Assembly (NCBI GenBank): GCA_965227265.1
Contig: OZ245738.1
Location: 1,612,001-1,676,000 of the forward strand
Reading direction: 5' to 3'
DNA from: UBA2336 sp965227265
GTDB lineage: Bacteria; Bacteroidota; Bacteroidia; Cytophagales; Cyclobacteriaceae
Length of the DNA: 64,000 nt
A program made the position numbers and the translations under genes. Below are positions 18,668-28,115 of this stretch, one piece after another. The notes under the pieces were generated by a model. It saw nothing but the letters and a program-made list of their open reading frames with translations. It was not told where the DNA came from and did not search any database. Position 1 is the first letter of the stretch. Each line of letters begins with the position of its first letter.

Positions 18668-19090
18668 TTAGAAACCCAACGCCCGGCCGTGCTTGTAAGT
18701 CCGCCAATCGGTTGATAGTATCTTTTGAATCTCGCGTTTCAATCCCTGGAAAGAGTTAGGCTTGGAAATATAAAAATTTGCACCGCGCCTGTAGGCATCT
18801 TTGATTACATCTTCATCGGTATCAGTCGAAAGAATTACTACAGGAAGCTTATTTAAGCGATCGTGCTTTCGAATATCTTCCAGACACTCCAAACCGTTCT
18901 TTCCAGGCATATTTATATCCATTACAACCAAATCCGGAAGCTCATCCTGGGGTTTTATCAGGAAATCAATTCCATCGTCACAGTGACTTGCCGTTTTCAA
19001 CCGAACTTCTGAGGTAATCTCATTAAGTGCGTCCGTAAACAACATGCGGTCGTCCGCATCGTCTTCAACAAGCAAAATAGATTTAGGCAT
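18668..19090 (-). CDS. Response regulator (Rcp1-type receiver)
   Basis: This 140-residue stand-alone receiver has the acidic pocket at D10/D11, phosphoacceptor D58 in LVVMDINMPG, the switch S88/T89, and K110 in YISKP. The insert DGIDFLIKPQDELPDL between alpha2 and beta3 is typical of Rcp1-like regulators that partner with phytochrome-type or hybrid kinases. No kinase is adjacent. It is divergent from the outer-membrane barrel gene across 257 bp. Confidence 0.93.
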   Translation of the reverse strand: MPKSILLVEDDADDRMLFTDALNEITSEVRLKTASHCDDGIDFLIKPQDELPDLVVMDINMPGKNGLECLEDIRKHDRLNKLPVVILSTDTDEDVIKDAYRRGANFYISKPNSFQGLKREIQKILSTDWRTYKHGRALGF

Positions 19091-19347
19091 GGCCGGGTTT
19101 AATGCTTAAAGATAGCAGTAAAATCAATATCTATAAAAATTTTGCCTCCCCTTTAAAAGCTATTTATACCCGTGTTCACAAAGGCTGTTTCGATGCCCGA
19201 ATAGGTTAAACTTGTAGAAGCGCGTCTACACAGCTATGGCTATTAATCCTACTGCGCTGGTAAGTTGGGGTACTTCATGTATTGAATTCCGAGTTTTTAA
19301 CTCTGGCCTGATATTATCATTACGGATCAAAACCAAAACAAATATTT

Positions 19348-19995
19348 ATGCAATTAAAATCTAAATTTTTTATAAGCTTTCTGCTGGTCTTCGTACTGGC
19401 TTCTGCAAGCAGAATAGCTTTTGCTCAGGACGATAACAGCGACTTTCGTGTAGGTATCAAAGGCGGTCTTAACGTAACCAATCTTTATGTTGATGATCTT
19501 GATGATGAGAATCCTCGTTACGGTTTTCATTTAGGCGTTTATACACAACTCTTCAAATCAGACGTTTTTGCTATCCAGCCTGAAATCTTGTATTCAACAA
19601 AAGGTGCTAAAGCTGAAGGTGATGATGGGTCGGCCGATTTTAATCTGAATTACATCGATATTCCTGTGTTAGCTGTATTCAAATTAGGCGATGCTGCAGA
19701 AATTCATGTTGGTCCTTACTTCGGTTACTTGTTGAATGCTAATATTGACTTTGATGTAGATGGACCATTAGGTGTTGAGCCAGACGAACTTGATCGTAAT
19801 GACTTCAAAGCTTGGGATTATGGTATCTCTGCAGGTGTAGGTTTCAACGTAGGCCCAGTACAACTTGGCGCACGTTACAATTATGGCCTGCAAAAAGTTG
19901 CTGATTCTGATTCAGAATTTTGGGAAGGTGTTCTGGGAGATTCTAAGAACTCAAATGCACAGTTATACGTGTCATTTAATTTCAACCAGGACTAA
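19348..19995 (+). CDS. PorT-like outer-membrane beta-barrel protein
   Basis: This 215-residue protein has a signal peptide (cleavage after IAFA) and then an eight-strand-type barrel: VGIKGGLNVTNL, GFHLGVYTQL, IQPEILYSTKGAKA, LNYIDIPVLAVFKL, IHVGPYFGYLL, and a final strand QLYVSFNFNQ. This is the outer-membrane beta-barrel (PF13568) pattern that includes PorT and many orphan barrels. It is a single gene ended by a strong hairpin. Transport or scaffold role unknown. Confidence 0.88.
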   Translation: MQLKSKFFISFLLVFVLASASRIAFAQDDNSDFRVGIKGGLNVTNLYVDDLDDENPRYGFHLGVYTQLFKSDVFAIQPEILYSTKGAKAEGDDGSADFNLNYIDIPVLAVFKLGDAAEIHVGPYFGYLLNANIDFDVDGPLGVEPDELDRNDFKAWDYGISAGVGFNVGPVQLGARYNYGLQKVADSDSEFWEGVLGDSKNSNAQLYVSFNFNQD

Positions 19996-20010
19996 TAAAA
20001 ATATTATGTA

Positions 20011-20041
20011 AAAAAGAGGCTGCTCATGAGCAGCCTTTTTT
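20011..20041. terminator. Bidirectional intrinsic terminator
   Basis: An A-tract (20011-20015), a nine-base-pair stem (AGGCTGCTC at 20017-20025 with GAGCAGCCT at 20028-20036) and a T-tract from 20036 lie between two convergent genes. They can serve both the barrel gene and the DUF3892 gene. Confidence 0.85.
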
Positions 20042-20321
20042 ATTTCCATTCAGGAAGACTCAATAAGAATTCTGGTTGATCTGCATCACATGTTGCCTTC
20101 AGGTACTTCTCACCATCCCGTTCAGCAACCACAATGTTTACAATTTTACCCTGACGATAAATGTAGAATTCCCAATCATTTCGTTCGATGCCTCGTATAG
20201 CATCCTCCTGACTAACGGTCCATTGATGTCCTGAGCCCCCACCGTGAATTGAAAGAATACGGTGGGCAGGATCGGTTGACACAGCCTTATCGATACAGGT
20301 AATTTGAAGCTTAACAGGCAT
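20040..20321 (-). CDS. DUF3892 small protein
   Basis: This 93-residue protein resembles DUF3892: LQITCIDKAVSTDPAHRI near the start, GGGSGHQWTVSQEDAI in the middle and a short beta-rich end. It has no signal peptide. These proteins are widespread and uncharacterised. Its stop codon lies inside the shared terminator with the barrel gene. Confidence 0.75.
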   Translation of the reverse strand: MPVKLQITCIDKAVSTDPAHRILSIHGGGSGHQWTVSQEDAIRGIERNDWEFYIYRQGKIVNIVVAERDGEKYLKATCDADQPEFLLSLPEWK

Positions 20322-20587
20322 TACTTATTAATTGAAGGATGGAACAAGGTTTTCCAAACCGTGCACCGAATCTACAAGAAGTATTGGGTAATTGTCAAGA
20401 GGTATAGGAGTTAGTCCTACGTTTTAGACAAGAAAATATTTTAGCATTTGTGTATTCGCTAAGGCGATTATTTACTGACGCGCAAGCCAAAAGTTCAAAT
20501 TGCCGCGAATTGGCATTTCACTTGTAATTCTGATTCTGAGGTAACAAAGCCTGACAAAACAATAAGCCAAATAAACCCGAAAACGCC

Positions 20588-20782
20588 ATGAATTCTTTAC
20601 AAGACACTTCTGTGAAACAAGTTTTCTCCACACTCCGGGAAAATTTTACTACATCCGAGCTTGAAATGCTTGAGCAGGACATTGATCAACTTCTCACTTC
20701 GAGCGAAACTGTTGAAGAACTTATTTCTTTAGCTAAAGAAGCCTTGGAAAACAGAAGGCTGACATTAACAGTTGCAGCGTAG
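20588..20782 (+). CDS. Small acidic helical protein, unknown function
   Basis: This 64-residue predicted all-helical protein is rich in Leu and Glu (TTSELEMLEQDIDQLLTS, TVEELISLAKEALENRR). It lies alone between a 266-bp and a 395-bp non-coding stretch. No family is recognised. The amphipathic pattern suggests a real, folded small protein. Confidence 0.6.
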   Translation: MNSLQDTSVKQVFSTLRENFTTSELEMLEQDIDQLLTSSETVEELISLAKEALENRRLTLTVAA

Positions 20783-21177
20783 ACTGAGCGATTAAAAATC
20801 AGTTTTGAAATTTGGGAATAACCTCACGATTATTTTCCCAATTTTATACGCTATGACTAGTTTAACTTTTTTTAAAGTCTTCGGGCTGCATTCATCCTGC
20901 TTTAGTCTCTTGCTCGGCACAGCGAACTAAATGCAATTGTGAAAATATAACTGGGTGATACAAGACTTTCAGATACGCTATGATTTCTTTGCATTAAGTG
21001 ATCGGGGAAAAAGCGGAAAGGATATTAAAAAGAAGCTTGCTCAAACAATCGTGAAGCTGACTTCCGAAGAAAATTTCATTCTTCGAAATTCTACTTGGTC
21101 AGAACAAACTAAAAGTTCCTTTCACGCTTAAGCCAAGATGTGGATTATCTGATCTGTAATAAATTATTTCGAGGAAC
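20783..21177. other. 395-bp stretch without a confident gene
   Basis: No RNA gene or repeat was recognised. On the plus strand a frame from a GTG at 20955 to a stop at 21131 could encode 58 residues (beginning VIQDFQIRYDFFALSDRGKS) with protein-like composition. Stops immediately upstream in that frame (20931-20933 and 20943-20945 region) and the lack of an ATG or ribosome-binding site make it either a remnant or chance. Confidence 0.4.
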
Positions 21178-21564
21178 TTACTGCTTTGTTAAGACAAGTT
21201 CTGTGTGATCCTGTCCTTCACGCTTTTCAATGATAAGTTTATCTCCCTTCAATTTCCATATAAATATCCCGTCAATCAACAATTCATCAGGCTCATTCAA
21301 AATTTTGTAATTATTAAAACGCATTAGATTGCCAGTTACTTGAAATGTGTTTTCGGGAATCCGTTCAAATGAAGTTTTTCCACTTCTAAGTTGTAAATCC
21401 ATATCCAGCCATATATTCGAGCGGTATACAGAAGCGCTTCCTGGCTCATCAATATACCAATGAATAGTTCCAACATATGTCCCATCTAGCATTTCGTTAT
21501 CTGAATCACAGCTTAAGGATAGTAACAGTACGATAAGAATTGATAATCTAACAGCGAGATTCAT
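21178..21564 (-). CDS. Small lipoprotein, unknown function
   Basis: This 128-residue lipoprotein has signal peptide LIVLLLSLSC (lipobox Cys19), followed by an acidic DSDNE sequence that may aid surface export in Bacteroidota. A beta-rich lipocalin-like body (YVGTIHWYI, FQVTGNLMRFNNYKIL, IFIWKLKGDKLIIEKR) comes next. The pattern resembles small lipocalin-fold lipoproteins but no family is assigned. It is divergent from the next gene across about 208 bp. Confidence 0.75.
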   Translation of the reverse strand: MNLAVRLSILIVLLLSLSCDSDNEMLDGTYVGTIHWYIDEPGSASVYRSNIWLDMDLQLRSGKTSFERIPENTFQVTGNLMRFNNYKILNEPDELLIDGIFIWKLKGDKLIIEKREGQDHTELVLTKQ

Positions 21565-21772
21565 AACCGGGGTTATGATGTAAAGATATAAATTTAAAAA
21601 AATGTTCTACCCATTCTTTTTTCCTAATCATTCTACAATCTGTAGTTAAAGAACAACAATTGCAGATTGATTGCGGTAAATTATTCTATTCAATGAAGTT
21701 TAATCTCTGATTTCAATCAATGGCATGATATTTATGTTTATATCCATGTACAATACACATAAATATAATGCT

Positions 21773-22342
21773 ATGAAAAAGATAATCCATTATGTTGCAT
21801 GCCTGGCCTTGTCAGGAATTGTAACAACAACATATTCTCAAAGTCAGGAACAAACAACACCACTACCTCGTCCGGTTCAAGAAACTGGTATTACACCACA
21901 AACTCCCCAGCGCGTAACAGATCCAATGGTTAGTGACAGACTTGCAAAAGATCTAAGCACACGCAATTCTGCAACACAAACACAAACCATCAACTGGTAT
22001 CAAACTAACTATGGCTATACCGGAAATTATGCAATCGGATCTGCCAACTACATAGCGCGTTACGATCAACAAGGGAATTATGTTGAAACGCTGAGACGTA
22101 GTGAATGGAACAATTCCAATGTATCTGCAACACTCCTAAATTCTTATAGCCAAAGTCCGTATAAAGATCAAACTATTACGGGTTATTGGTCTGTAACCGA
22201 TCCAGGCAAAACAGGATATTTTCTTGAATTGCGTGATAAGAGTGGAGTATCATCATCTGTTTGGGCAGACGGCCAGGGTAAAATTACAACAGCTCCCTAT
22301 AATTCTACTACAGCAATGCCCGGCAGCAGACCAAAAGATTAA
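21773..22342 (+). CDS. Exported PepSY-like-domain protein
   Basis: This is a secreted protein of about 189 residues from the ATG at 21773 with a signal peptide ending YSQ. A Pro/Thr-rich linker precedes one or two aromatic-rich beta segments (NWYQTNYGYTGNYAIGSANY, YIARYDQQGNYVETLRRSEW, GYFLELRDKSGVSSSVWADG), reminiscent of PepSY/DUF2874-like folds. An upstream ATG at 21725 would add 16 residues before the signal. Function unknown. Confidence 0.65.
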   Translation: MKKIIHYVACLALSGIVTTTYSQSQEQTTPLPRPVQETGITPQTPQRVTDPMVSDRLAKDLSTRNSATQTQTINWYQTNYGYTGNYAIGSANYIARYDQQGNYVETLRRSEWNNSNVSATLLNSYSQSPYKDQTITGYWSVTDPGKTGYFLELRDKSGVSSSVWADGQGKITTAPYNSTTAMPGSRPKD

Positions 22343-22368
22343 GTACCTATTAATTAATATTAATTGAT

Positions 22369-22396
22369 AGCTGGAGTTTCTGCTCCAGTTCATTTA
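22369..22396 (+). terminator. Possible weak terminator hairpin
   Basis: A six-base-pair stem CTGGAG/CTCCAG (22371-22376 with 22383-22388) lies 27 bp after the stop codon of the exported protein. The following T content is modest, so the call is tentative. Confidence 0.4.
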
Positions 22397-22429
22397 TTAC
22401 TTCCAATAAATCAATAAGTATAAAATTAC

Positions 22430-23167
22430 ATGCCGGAAGGTCCTTCCATTGTTATCTTAAAAGAAGCCATCCAAGCATTCAAGGGGAAAAAAGTTCTTGA
22501 GGCAGATGGCTATGGTAAGGCATTAGACTTTGGGAGGCTTCACGGCACCAAGATCACTGACATAAAAACGTTCGGGAAGCATTTATTGATTTGCTTCCCG
22601 GATTTTACAATTCGGGTGCATCTCCAAATGTTTGGCAGTTATAGAATTAACAACGATAAAGAAAATCGCAATCCGAAATTGCGAATGACGTTTACCAACG
22701 ATCAAACCCTCTCCTTCTATGCGGGTTCAATTGTAATGATTGACGAACCGCTTGACGATGTGTATGATTGGAGTGCAGATGTGATGAATAAAAAATTCAG
22801 TGCCAAAAAAGTACTTGAAAAAATTGCTTTAAAACCAAAAATGCTAGTGGCCGATGCGTTAATGGATCAAACGATTTTTTCGGGCGTTGGTAACATTATA
22901 AAGAACGAAGTATTGTTTCGCATTAAAGTGCATCCAAAAAGTAAGGTTGGTAAAATGCTTCCAGCTAAGCTTAAGGAAATGATCAAAGAAGCTGTTCGTT
23001 ACAGCTTTCAATTTCTCGAACAGAAAAAAGCAGAAACATTGAGCAAGCATTGGAAAGTTTATACACGATCAACGTGTCCGCGAGACGGCCACAAGATCAA
23101 GAAAGAATACCTAGGAAAAGCTTCTCGCAGAACATTTTATTGTACCAAATGTCAGAAACTCTATTAA
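22430..23167 (+). CDS. Fpg/Nei-family DNA glycosylase-AP lyase
   Basis: This 245-residue base-excision-repair enzyme removes oxidised bases. The N-terminal MPEGP supplies the catalytic Pro2 (Pro1 after Met removal) and Glu3. The helix-two-turn-helix region contains DQTIFSGVGNIIKNEVLFR. The C-terminal zinc site is C216, H221, C238, C241, a CxxxxH variant replacing the usual first Cys pair. It is closer to endonuclease VIII-like than to MutM proteins, but the exact substrate range is uncertain. It lies 1.3 kb upstream of the NHEJ operon, so the region is loosely enriched in DNA repair. Confidence 0.9.
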   Translation: MPEGPSIVILKEAIQAFKGKKVLEADGYGKALDFGRLHGTKITDIKTFGKHLLICFPDFTIRVHLQMFGSYRINNDKENRNPKLRMTFTNDQTLSFYAGSIVMIDEPLDDVYDWSADVMNKKFSAKKVLEKIALKPKMLVADALMDQTIFSGVGNIIKNEVLFRIKVHPKSKVGKMLPAKLKEMIKEAVRYSFQFLEQKKAETLSKHWKVYTRSTCPRDGHKIKKEYLGKASRRTFYCTKCQKLY

Positions 23168-23313
23168 TCCATTAGACTGTTAGCGTACACACGTACAGGT
23201 TAACATTGAGGAATTTATGCCACATTATCCATTGTCTAATATGTCTAATTTCCTGATCCACAGTATATAACACACTCGATTCAACTGGTACAATTCTGTA
23301 GTTAGCGAACTAT

Positions 23314-24375
23314 ATGAGTTCAACAGATGAATTTCTTTCGCGTGAATATTTGGGCAATAGCGTACAATCATACTTGATCGCGCTCGGTGTTGTAGTAGTT
23401 GGTTTAATTCTGATCCAGATTTTTAAACGTGTTTTGCTAAACCGATTCGAAAAATGGGCAATCAAAAGTGAAACACATTTTGATGACATGTTGGTTCGGG
23501 GAATTGAACGTTTCGGTTTGCCGATTATCTCATTTGCCATAATATATTGGGCTATCAATTCCCTTACTCTTTCACCTAAAGCTGAAAAGGTTGTTGACGT
23601 TGCTACGGCAGTTGTAATCGCTTATTTCATCATTCGTCTGATCTCTGCGATCATTCAAAATATTATAACCTCCAGTGTTCGCAAGCAAGAAAATGGAGAA
23701 GTTAAAGCAAAACAGATTGGCGGTCTCATGATTATCATTAACATGGTGATCTGGATACTCGGTCTTGTGTTCTTACTCGATAACCTGGGATATAACGTAA
23801 CAACAATTCTTACCGGTGTGGGGATTGGCGGTATTGCAATCGCCTTAGCTGCGCAGAATATTGTAGGTGATTTGTTTAACTACTTTGTAATATTCTTTGA
23901 TAAACCTTTTGAAGTAGGTGATTCCGTTACTGTTGATGACAAAAACGGAACGATTGAATACATTGGTCTGAAAACAACTCGTCTTCGAAGCTTGACAGGA
24001 GAACAAATAATCATTTCAAACAGTGATCTTACAAAATCAAGGGTACACAATTTTAAGCGGCAGGAGACTAGGCGTATTTCTTTTTCCCTAAGTGTACGTT
24101 ATCAAACTTCTACCGAACAGCTTAAAAAGATTCCCGGTATAATTAAGGAGATCATTGAAGCAGCTGAAAACACCCGGTTTGACAGGGCACATTTTGCCCG
24201 GTTTACGGAATATGGACTTACATTCGAGGTGGTTTATTTCGTTACCGTTCCGGATTATATAAAGTACATGGATGTGCAGCAGGAGATTAACCTCAAAATC
24301 ATGGAAGCCTTTAAGAATGAGAAAATTACCTTCCTGATCCGGGAAGACAAGCCGGGCGAATGGGATAACAATTAA
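23314..24375 (+). CDS. MscS-family mechanosensitive channel
   Basis: This 353-residue inner-membrane channel has N-terminal TM helices (about 18-36, 68-86, 94-116 and 136-156), a pore helix TGVGIGGIAIALAAQNIVGD (167-186), the beta domain VGDSVTVDDKNGTIEYIGLK, and the conserved LISNSDL-like sequence IIISNSDL at 232-239. A C-terminal alpha/beta domain follows. It opens on hypo-osmotic shock to release solutes. It is single-gene, and a second MscS protein is encoded at 41965-42975. Confidence 0.94.
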   Translation: MSSTDEFLSREYLGNSVQSYLIALGVVVVGLILIQIFKRVLLNRFEKWAIKSETHFDDMLVRGIERFGLPIISFAIIYWAINSLTLSPKAEKVVDVATAVVIAYFIIRLISAIIQNIITSSVRKQENGEVKAKQIGGLMIIINMVIWILGLVFLLDNLGYNVTTILTGVGIGGIAIALAAQNIVGDLFNYFVIFFDKPFEVGDSVTVDDKNGTIEYIGLKTTRLRSLTGEQIIISNSDLTKSRVHNFKRQETRRISFSLSVRYQTSTEQLKKIPGIIKEIIEAAENTRFDRAHFARFTEYGLTFEVVYFVTVPDYIKYMDVQQEINLKIMEAFKNEKITFLIREDKPGEWDNN

Positions 24376-24468
24376 GATTACATTAATTATCTAATTAAGT
24401 ATCCTGAACCTGTTGCAAATGAGAATGTTATGAGATAAATTAAAGCCCTTATTATAATCTTAGGGTGT

Positions 24469-24476
24469 TAAATTTG
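24469..24476 (+). promoter_or_regulatory. Putative -7 promoter box of the ku-ligD operon
   Basis: TAAATTTG matches the Bacteroidota TAnnTTTG consensus, 22 bp before the ku ATG. A clear TTTG-type -33 element is not evident. Confidence 0.5.
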
Positions 24477-24498
24477 ATAACCAAAAAGTGAAAATGTT

Positions 24499-25260
24499 AT
24501 GAGATCGATCTGGACAGGCGCTATCGGCTTTGGCCTTGTAAACATCCCTGTGAAGCTTTACAGTGCGTCACAGGAAAGCAATATCAGCATGGATATGCTC
24601 GATAAAAAAGATCACGCCCGGATTCGCTACCAGCGTGTGAATGAAGGCACCGGTAAAATTGTGGAATGGAAGAACATTGTTAAGGGCTTTAACCTGGATG
24701 GTGATTATGTAATACTCGAGGATAAAGACTACCAGGCAGCCAGTCCCGAGAAAAGTAAGATCATTAACATTAGCTCATTCATCAAGGAATCGGAAGTTGA
24801 AAGTGTTTATTTCGAAACACCTTACTTCCTCGAACCCGATAAGTCAGGCGAAAAAGCATATGTGCTGCTTCATGATGCACTTGAAAAAAGTGGTAAAGCA
24901 GGCCTTGGCAGCTTTGTGCTTAGAAACAAAGAGAACCTTTGTATTCTTAAACCTTATAATGGGATTATACTATTAAATAAGATTCGCTTTGCGGAAGAGA
25001 TCCGGGATTTGGGTGAGCTTAACATTCCAAAAACAAAAGCGAAGCCTGAAGAAATCAAGATGGCTTTGTCACTTATCGATCAACTTACAACAAAATTCAA
25101 CATCGATAAATTCAAAGACACTTATTCGTCAGAATTGATGAAGCTTATTAAAGCTAAAGCAAAAGGTAAGAAGATTAAGGCTCCGGTATTGAAAGTAACG
25201 CACCGCAAAACAACTGACCTTATGGCTCAGTTGAAAGCCAGTCTGAAAAAGGCATCTTAA
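24499..25260 (+). CDS. ku: Ku DNA-end-binding protein (non-homologous end joining)
   Basis: This 253-residue bacterial Ku forms a homodimeric ring on double-strand-break ends and recruits LigD. The start MRSIWTGAIGFGLVNIPVKL is diagnostic, followed by the bridge and core region and a Lys-rich C-terminal tail (KAKAKGKKIKAPVL). Its stop codon directly abuts the ligD ATG, so the two subunits are made from one message. A promoter-like box sits 22 bp upstream. Confidence 0.98.
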   Translation: MRSIWTGAIGFGLVNIPVKLYSASQESNISMDMLDKKDHARIRYQRVNEGTGKIVEWKNIVKGFNLDGDYVILEDKDYQAASPEKSKIINISSFIKESEVESVYFETPYFLEPDKSGEKAYVLLHDALEKSGKAGLGSFVLRNKENLCILKPYNGIILLNKIRFAEEIRDLGELNIPKTKAKPEEIKMALSLIDQLTTKFNIDKFKDTYSSELMKLIKAKAKGKKIKAPVLKVTHRKTTDLMAQLKASLKKAS

Positions 25261-27849
25261 ATGGGCTTAAAGCTTTATAAGAAAAAGCGGAATTTTAAGA
25301 ATACGCCTGAGCCTGAGGGAAAAGTAAAGGCTTCTACCAGTAAGCTTTGCTTTGTGATTCAACGGCACGATGCTTCACGCCTGCATTACGATTTACGGCT
25401 AGAGCTGGATGGTGTAATGAAAAGCTGGGCTGTTCCTAAAGGCCCCTCATTAAATCCAAAAGATAAACGGTTGGCGGTGATGGTCGAAGATCATCCTATG
25501 GAATATAATAATTTCCATGGCGTTATCCCGAAAGGAAATTACGGAGCCGGTGTTGTGGATATCTGGGATGAAGGAACCTACACGGTTGATCCGCTTCACG
25601 CGAAAACAAAAAATGAATCGGCCGAGCTTCGCAAAATGCTGGAGAAAGGTCAGCTGAAGTTTGTCATGAAAGGCAAACATCTCAAGGGATCTTTCGCTCT
25701 TGTGCGGCTGCGTGATGAAAAAAACTGGTTGCTGATCAAACACCGTGATGAATATGCGGTAGATGATTATGATAGTGAAGAGGTCGCCCCTATTAAGCCT
25801 CACAATGCAGATAAAACCTGGCACTCCAATCGACCAAACTCACGACAAAAAAGCGCAAAGGCTGCAAGATCAGTTCGCTCAAAAGCGAAGAAGCTCACAC
25901 ACTTTATTAAGCCTATGCTGGCTACGCCCAGTGACGTGCCGTTTACCGATAAGAATTGGGTATTCGAGATTAAGTGGGATGGTTATCGGGCAATCACAGA
26001 AAAAAAGGGCAAGAATATCAAATTTTATTCGCGAAACGGATTAGAGTTTCAAGGGCTTTATCCAGAGCTGATGCCTGAGCTTTTAAAAATTAAAAAAGAT
26101 TGCGTGCTGGACGGAGAGATTGTTGTGCTAAATGAAGAAGGGAAGCCAAGCTTTCAGAAGCTTCAACAGTTTGATGATAATCGCAATCTACCGATCTTAT
26201 ACTATGTGTTTGATTGTTTATCATATGATGGAAAAGATCTTACCGACCTATCTTTACTCGAACGTAAAAAGTATGCCTTAAAAGCCATTCCCAAGAGCAA
26301 CGCCATTATTTATTCCGATCATATCGATGCAGAGGGTGAAAAGTTCTTTGGCGAGATCATCAAGATGGAAGGAATGGAAGGCATGATGGCCAAGCGTGCT
26401 GACAGTACCTATGAAGAAGGCCGAAGAAATCGTTCCTGGCTTAAAATAAAACTGGTTAATACGCAAGAAGCAATCATTGCCGGATACACTGCCCCTCGCG
26501 AAAGCCGCAAATATTTAGGGGCCTTAGTTCTTGGAATTTACGATAAAAAGAAACTGCGCTACATAGGTCATAGCGGTACAGGCTTTACAGATAAAATGCT
26601 TAAGGAGCTTCACGCTAAAATGCAGCCACTCGTTACAGATGAATCACCGTTCGATGAAAAAGTGGCTGTGAACGCAGCTGTTACCTGGGTTGAGCCTGAA
26701 CTCGTTTGCAATGTAAAGTTCAGCGAGCTTACGGAGGAAGGCATTATGCGACATCCTGTATTTATGGGCCTGAGAATTGATAAAGATCCGGAAGAAGTTG
26801 ATCAAGTTGATGAGCCTGTGAAAAAGAACTCAAAATCTACTCCCTTAAAAGAAACAAAAAAGGTTGCTAAAAACGCAGCAGTAAAGAAATCATCGTCTAA
26901 ATCATCCACTAAGAAATCAAATGATATTGGTACCAGCAAGGAGAATGATCGTACCGTAACCGTAGACGGACACGAGCTCAAGCTAACCAATCAAAACAAA
27001 ATTTTCTGGCCTGATGAAAAGTACACAAAAGGCGATGTGATCAATTACTACAATAAGGTTTCCGATTACATTCTCCCCTACTTGATTGACCGACCACAAT
27101 CACTCAAGCGTAACCCGGGTGGTATTGTAGACAAAGGATTCTATCATAAAGATGCAGGCGACAAAGCCCCGCAGTGGGTAAAAAGCGTGGAAGTTTATTC
27201 CGAAAGCGGCAATAAGACCATCGATTACATTTTGTGTAACGATAAGGCCACACTGCTTTATTTAAACAACCTGGGTTGTATTGAGATCAATCCGTGGAAC
27301 TCGCGCATCAAAAAGCCCGACAATCCAGATTACCTGATCATGGACATCGATCCCTCTGAAAAAAATACATTCGAGCAGGTAATTGATGTTGCCTTGGTAA
27401 TCAAAGAGGTTTTGGATAAGGCGGGTTGTACGTGCTATTGTAAAACATCAGGGGCTACCGGAATGCACATCTACATTCCTTTGCAAGGAGTTTATACATA
27501 CGATCAAGCCCGGCCTTTTTCAGAGATCATTGCCCATCTTACGAATGAGCAACTGCCAGACTTTACAACCGTTGAACGACCACTAAACCAACGCAAAGGC
27601 AGAATTTATATCGATTTTCTTCAAAACAGGCGGGGCCAAACACTTTCATCGGTCTATAGCATTCGGCCAGTGCCCGGGGCAAGTGTTTCAACTCCGTTAA
27701 AATGGAAAGAAGTAAAGCACGGTCTCAGTCCGTTAGACTTTACGATCAAAACCGCTCTTAAACGATTTGATAAAGTTGGCGACCTTTTTGCAAACGTCCT
27801 CACAGATAAAAACGATCTGGGAAAATGTATAGATCGGTTGGAGTCTTAA
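25261..27849 (+). CDS. ligD: Multifunctional ATP-dependent DNA ligase D (PE-LIG-POL)
   Basis: This 862-residue NHEJ enzyme repairs and joins Ku-bound ends. The domains are in the order phosphoesterase, ligase, polymerase. The 3'-phosphoesterase is at about 30-165 (RHDASRLHYDLRLELDG, HGVIPKGNYGAG). The ATP-dependent ligase is at about 215-510, with the adenylated Lys238 in FEIKWDGYRA and DGEIVVL. A Lys/Ser linker spans about 525-555. The archaeo-eukaryotic-primase-type polymerase is at about 565-862 (MDIDPSE metal site, KTSGATGMHIYIPL, IYIDFLQN). This is the Pseudomonas-like set in a different order from the mycobacterial one. It starts immediately after the ku stop. Confidence 0.98.
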   Translation: MGLKLYKKKRNFKNTPEPEGKVKASTSKLCFVIQRHDASRLHYDLRLELDGVMKSWAVPKGPSLNPKDKRLAVMVEDHPMEYNNFHGVIPKGNYGAGVVDIWDEGTYTVDPLHAKTKNESAELRKMLEKGQLKFVMKGKHLKGSFALVRLRDEKNWLLIKHRDEYAVDDYDSEEVAPIKPHNADKTWHSNRPNSRQKSAKAARSVRSKAKKLTHFIKPMLATPSDVPFTDKNWVFEIKWDGYRAITEKKGKNIKFYSRNGLEFQGLYPELMPELLKIKKDCVLDGEIVVLNEEGKPSFQKLQQFDDNRNLPILYYVFDCLSYDGKDLTDLSLLERKKYALKAIPKSNAIIYSDHIDAEGEKFFGEIIKMEGMEGMMAKRADSTYEEGRRNRSWLKIKLVNTQEAIIAGYTAPRESRKYLGALVLGIYDKKKLRYIGHSGTGFTDKMLKELHAKMQPLVTDESPFDEKVAVNAAVTWVEPELVCNVKFSELTEEGIMRHPVFMGLRIDKDPEEVDQVDEPVKKNSKSTPLKETKKVAKNAAVKKSSSKSSTKKSNDIGTSKENDRTVTVDGHELKLTNQNKIFWPDEKYTKGDVINYYNKVSDYILPYLIDRPQSLKRNPGGIVDKGFYHKDAGDKAPQWVKSVEVYSESGNKTIDYILCNDKATLLYLNNLGCIEINPWNSRIKKPDNPDYLIMDIDPSEKNTFEQVIDVALVIKEVLDKAGCTCYCKTSGATGMHIYIPLQGVYTYDQARPFSEIIAHLTNEQLPDFTTVERPLNQRKGRIYIDFLQNRRGQTLSSVYSIRPVPGASVSTPLKWKEVKHGLSPLDFTIKTALKRFDKVGDLFANVLTDKNDLGKCIDRLES

Positions 27850-27853
27850 GCAT

Positions 27854-28114
27854 ATGGAATTTCAAACGATGGTTGGTGTTGGTGCGAGTGCGTTAACAGC
27901 AACGTCACTCATTCCTCAGTTAGTCAAGCTTCTTAAGGAGAAGAAATCGAAAGATATATCCCTGGTTATGTTGGCTGTATTGTTTACTGGTCTTGCTCTT
28001 TGGGTTTGGTATGGTTTTCTCAAGACCGATCCGATAATAATCATCGCTAACGCGTTTGCGTTGGTAATCAATTTAATAATTGGAATATTAGCTATCTACT
28101 ATAAACCAAAATAA
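27854..28114 (+). CDS. SemiSWEET sugar transporter
   Basis: This 86-residue protein has three TM helices and the PQ-loop motif SLIPQLVKLL (P21, Q22), then LWVWYGFLKTDPIIIIANAF. Bacterial SemiSWEETs are homodimeric sugar channels. It begins 4 bp after ligD, so it is probably cotranscribed with ku-ligD although functionally unrelated as far as is known. Confidence 0.92.
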   Translation: MEFQTMVGVGASALTATSLIPQLVKLLKEKKSKDISLVMLAVLFTGLALWVWYGFLKTDPIIIIANAFALVINLIIGILAIYYKPK

Positions 28115-28115
28115 T

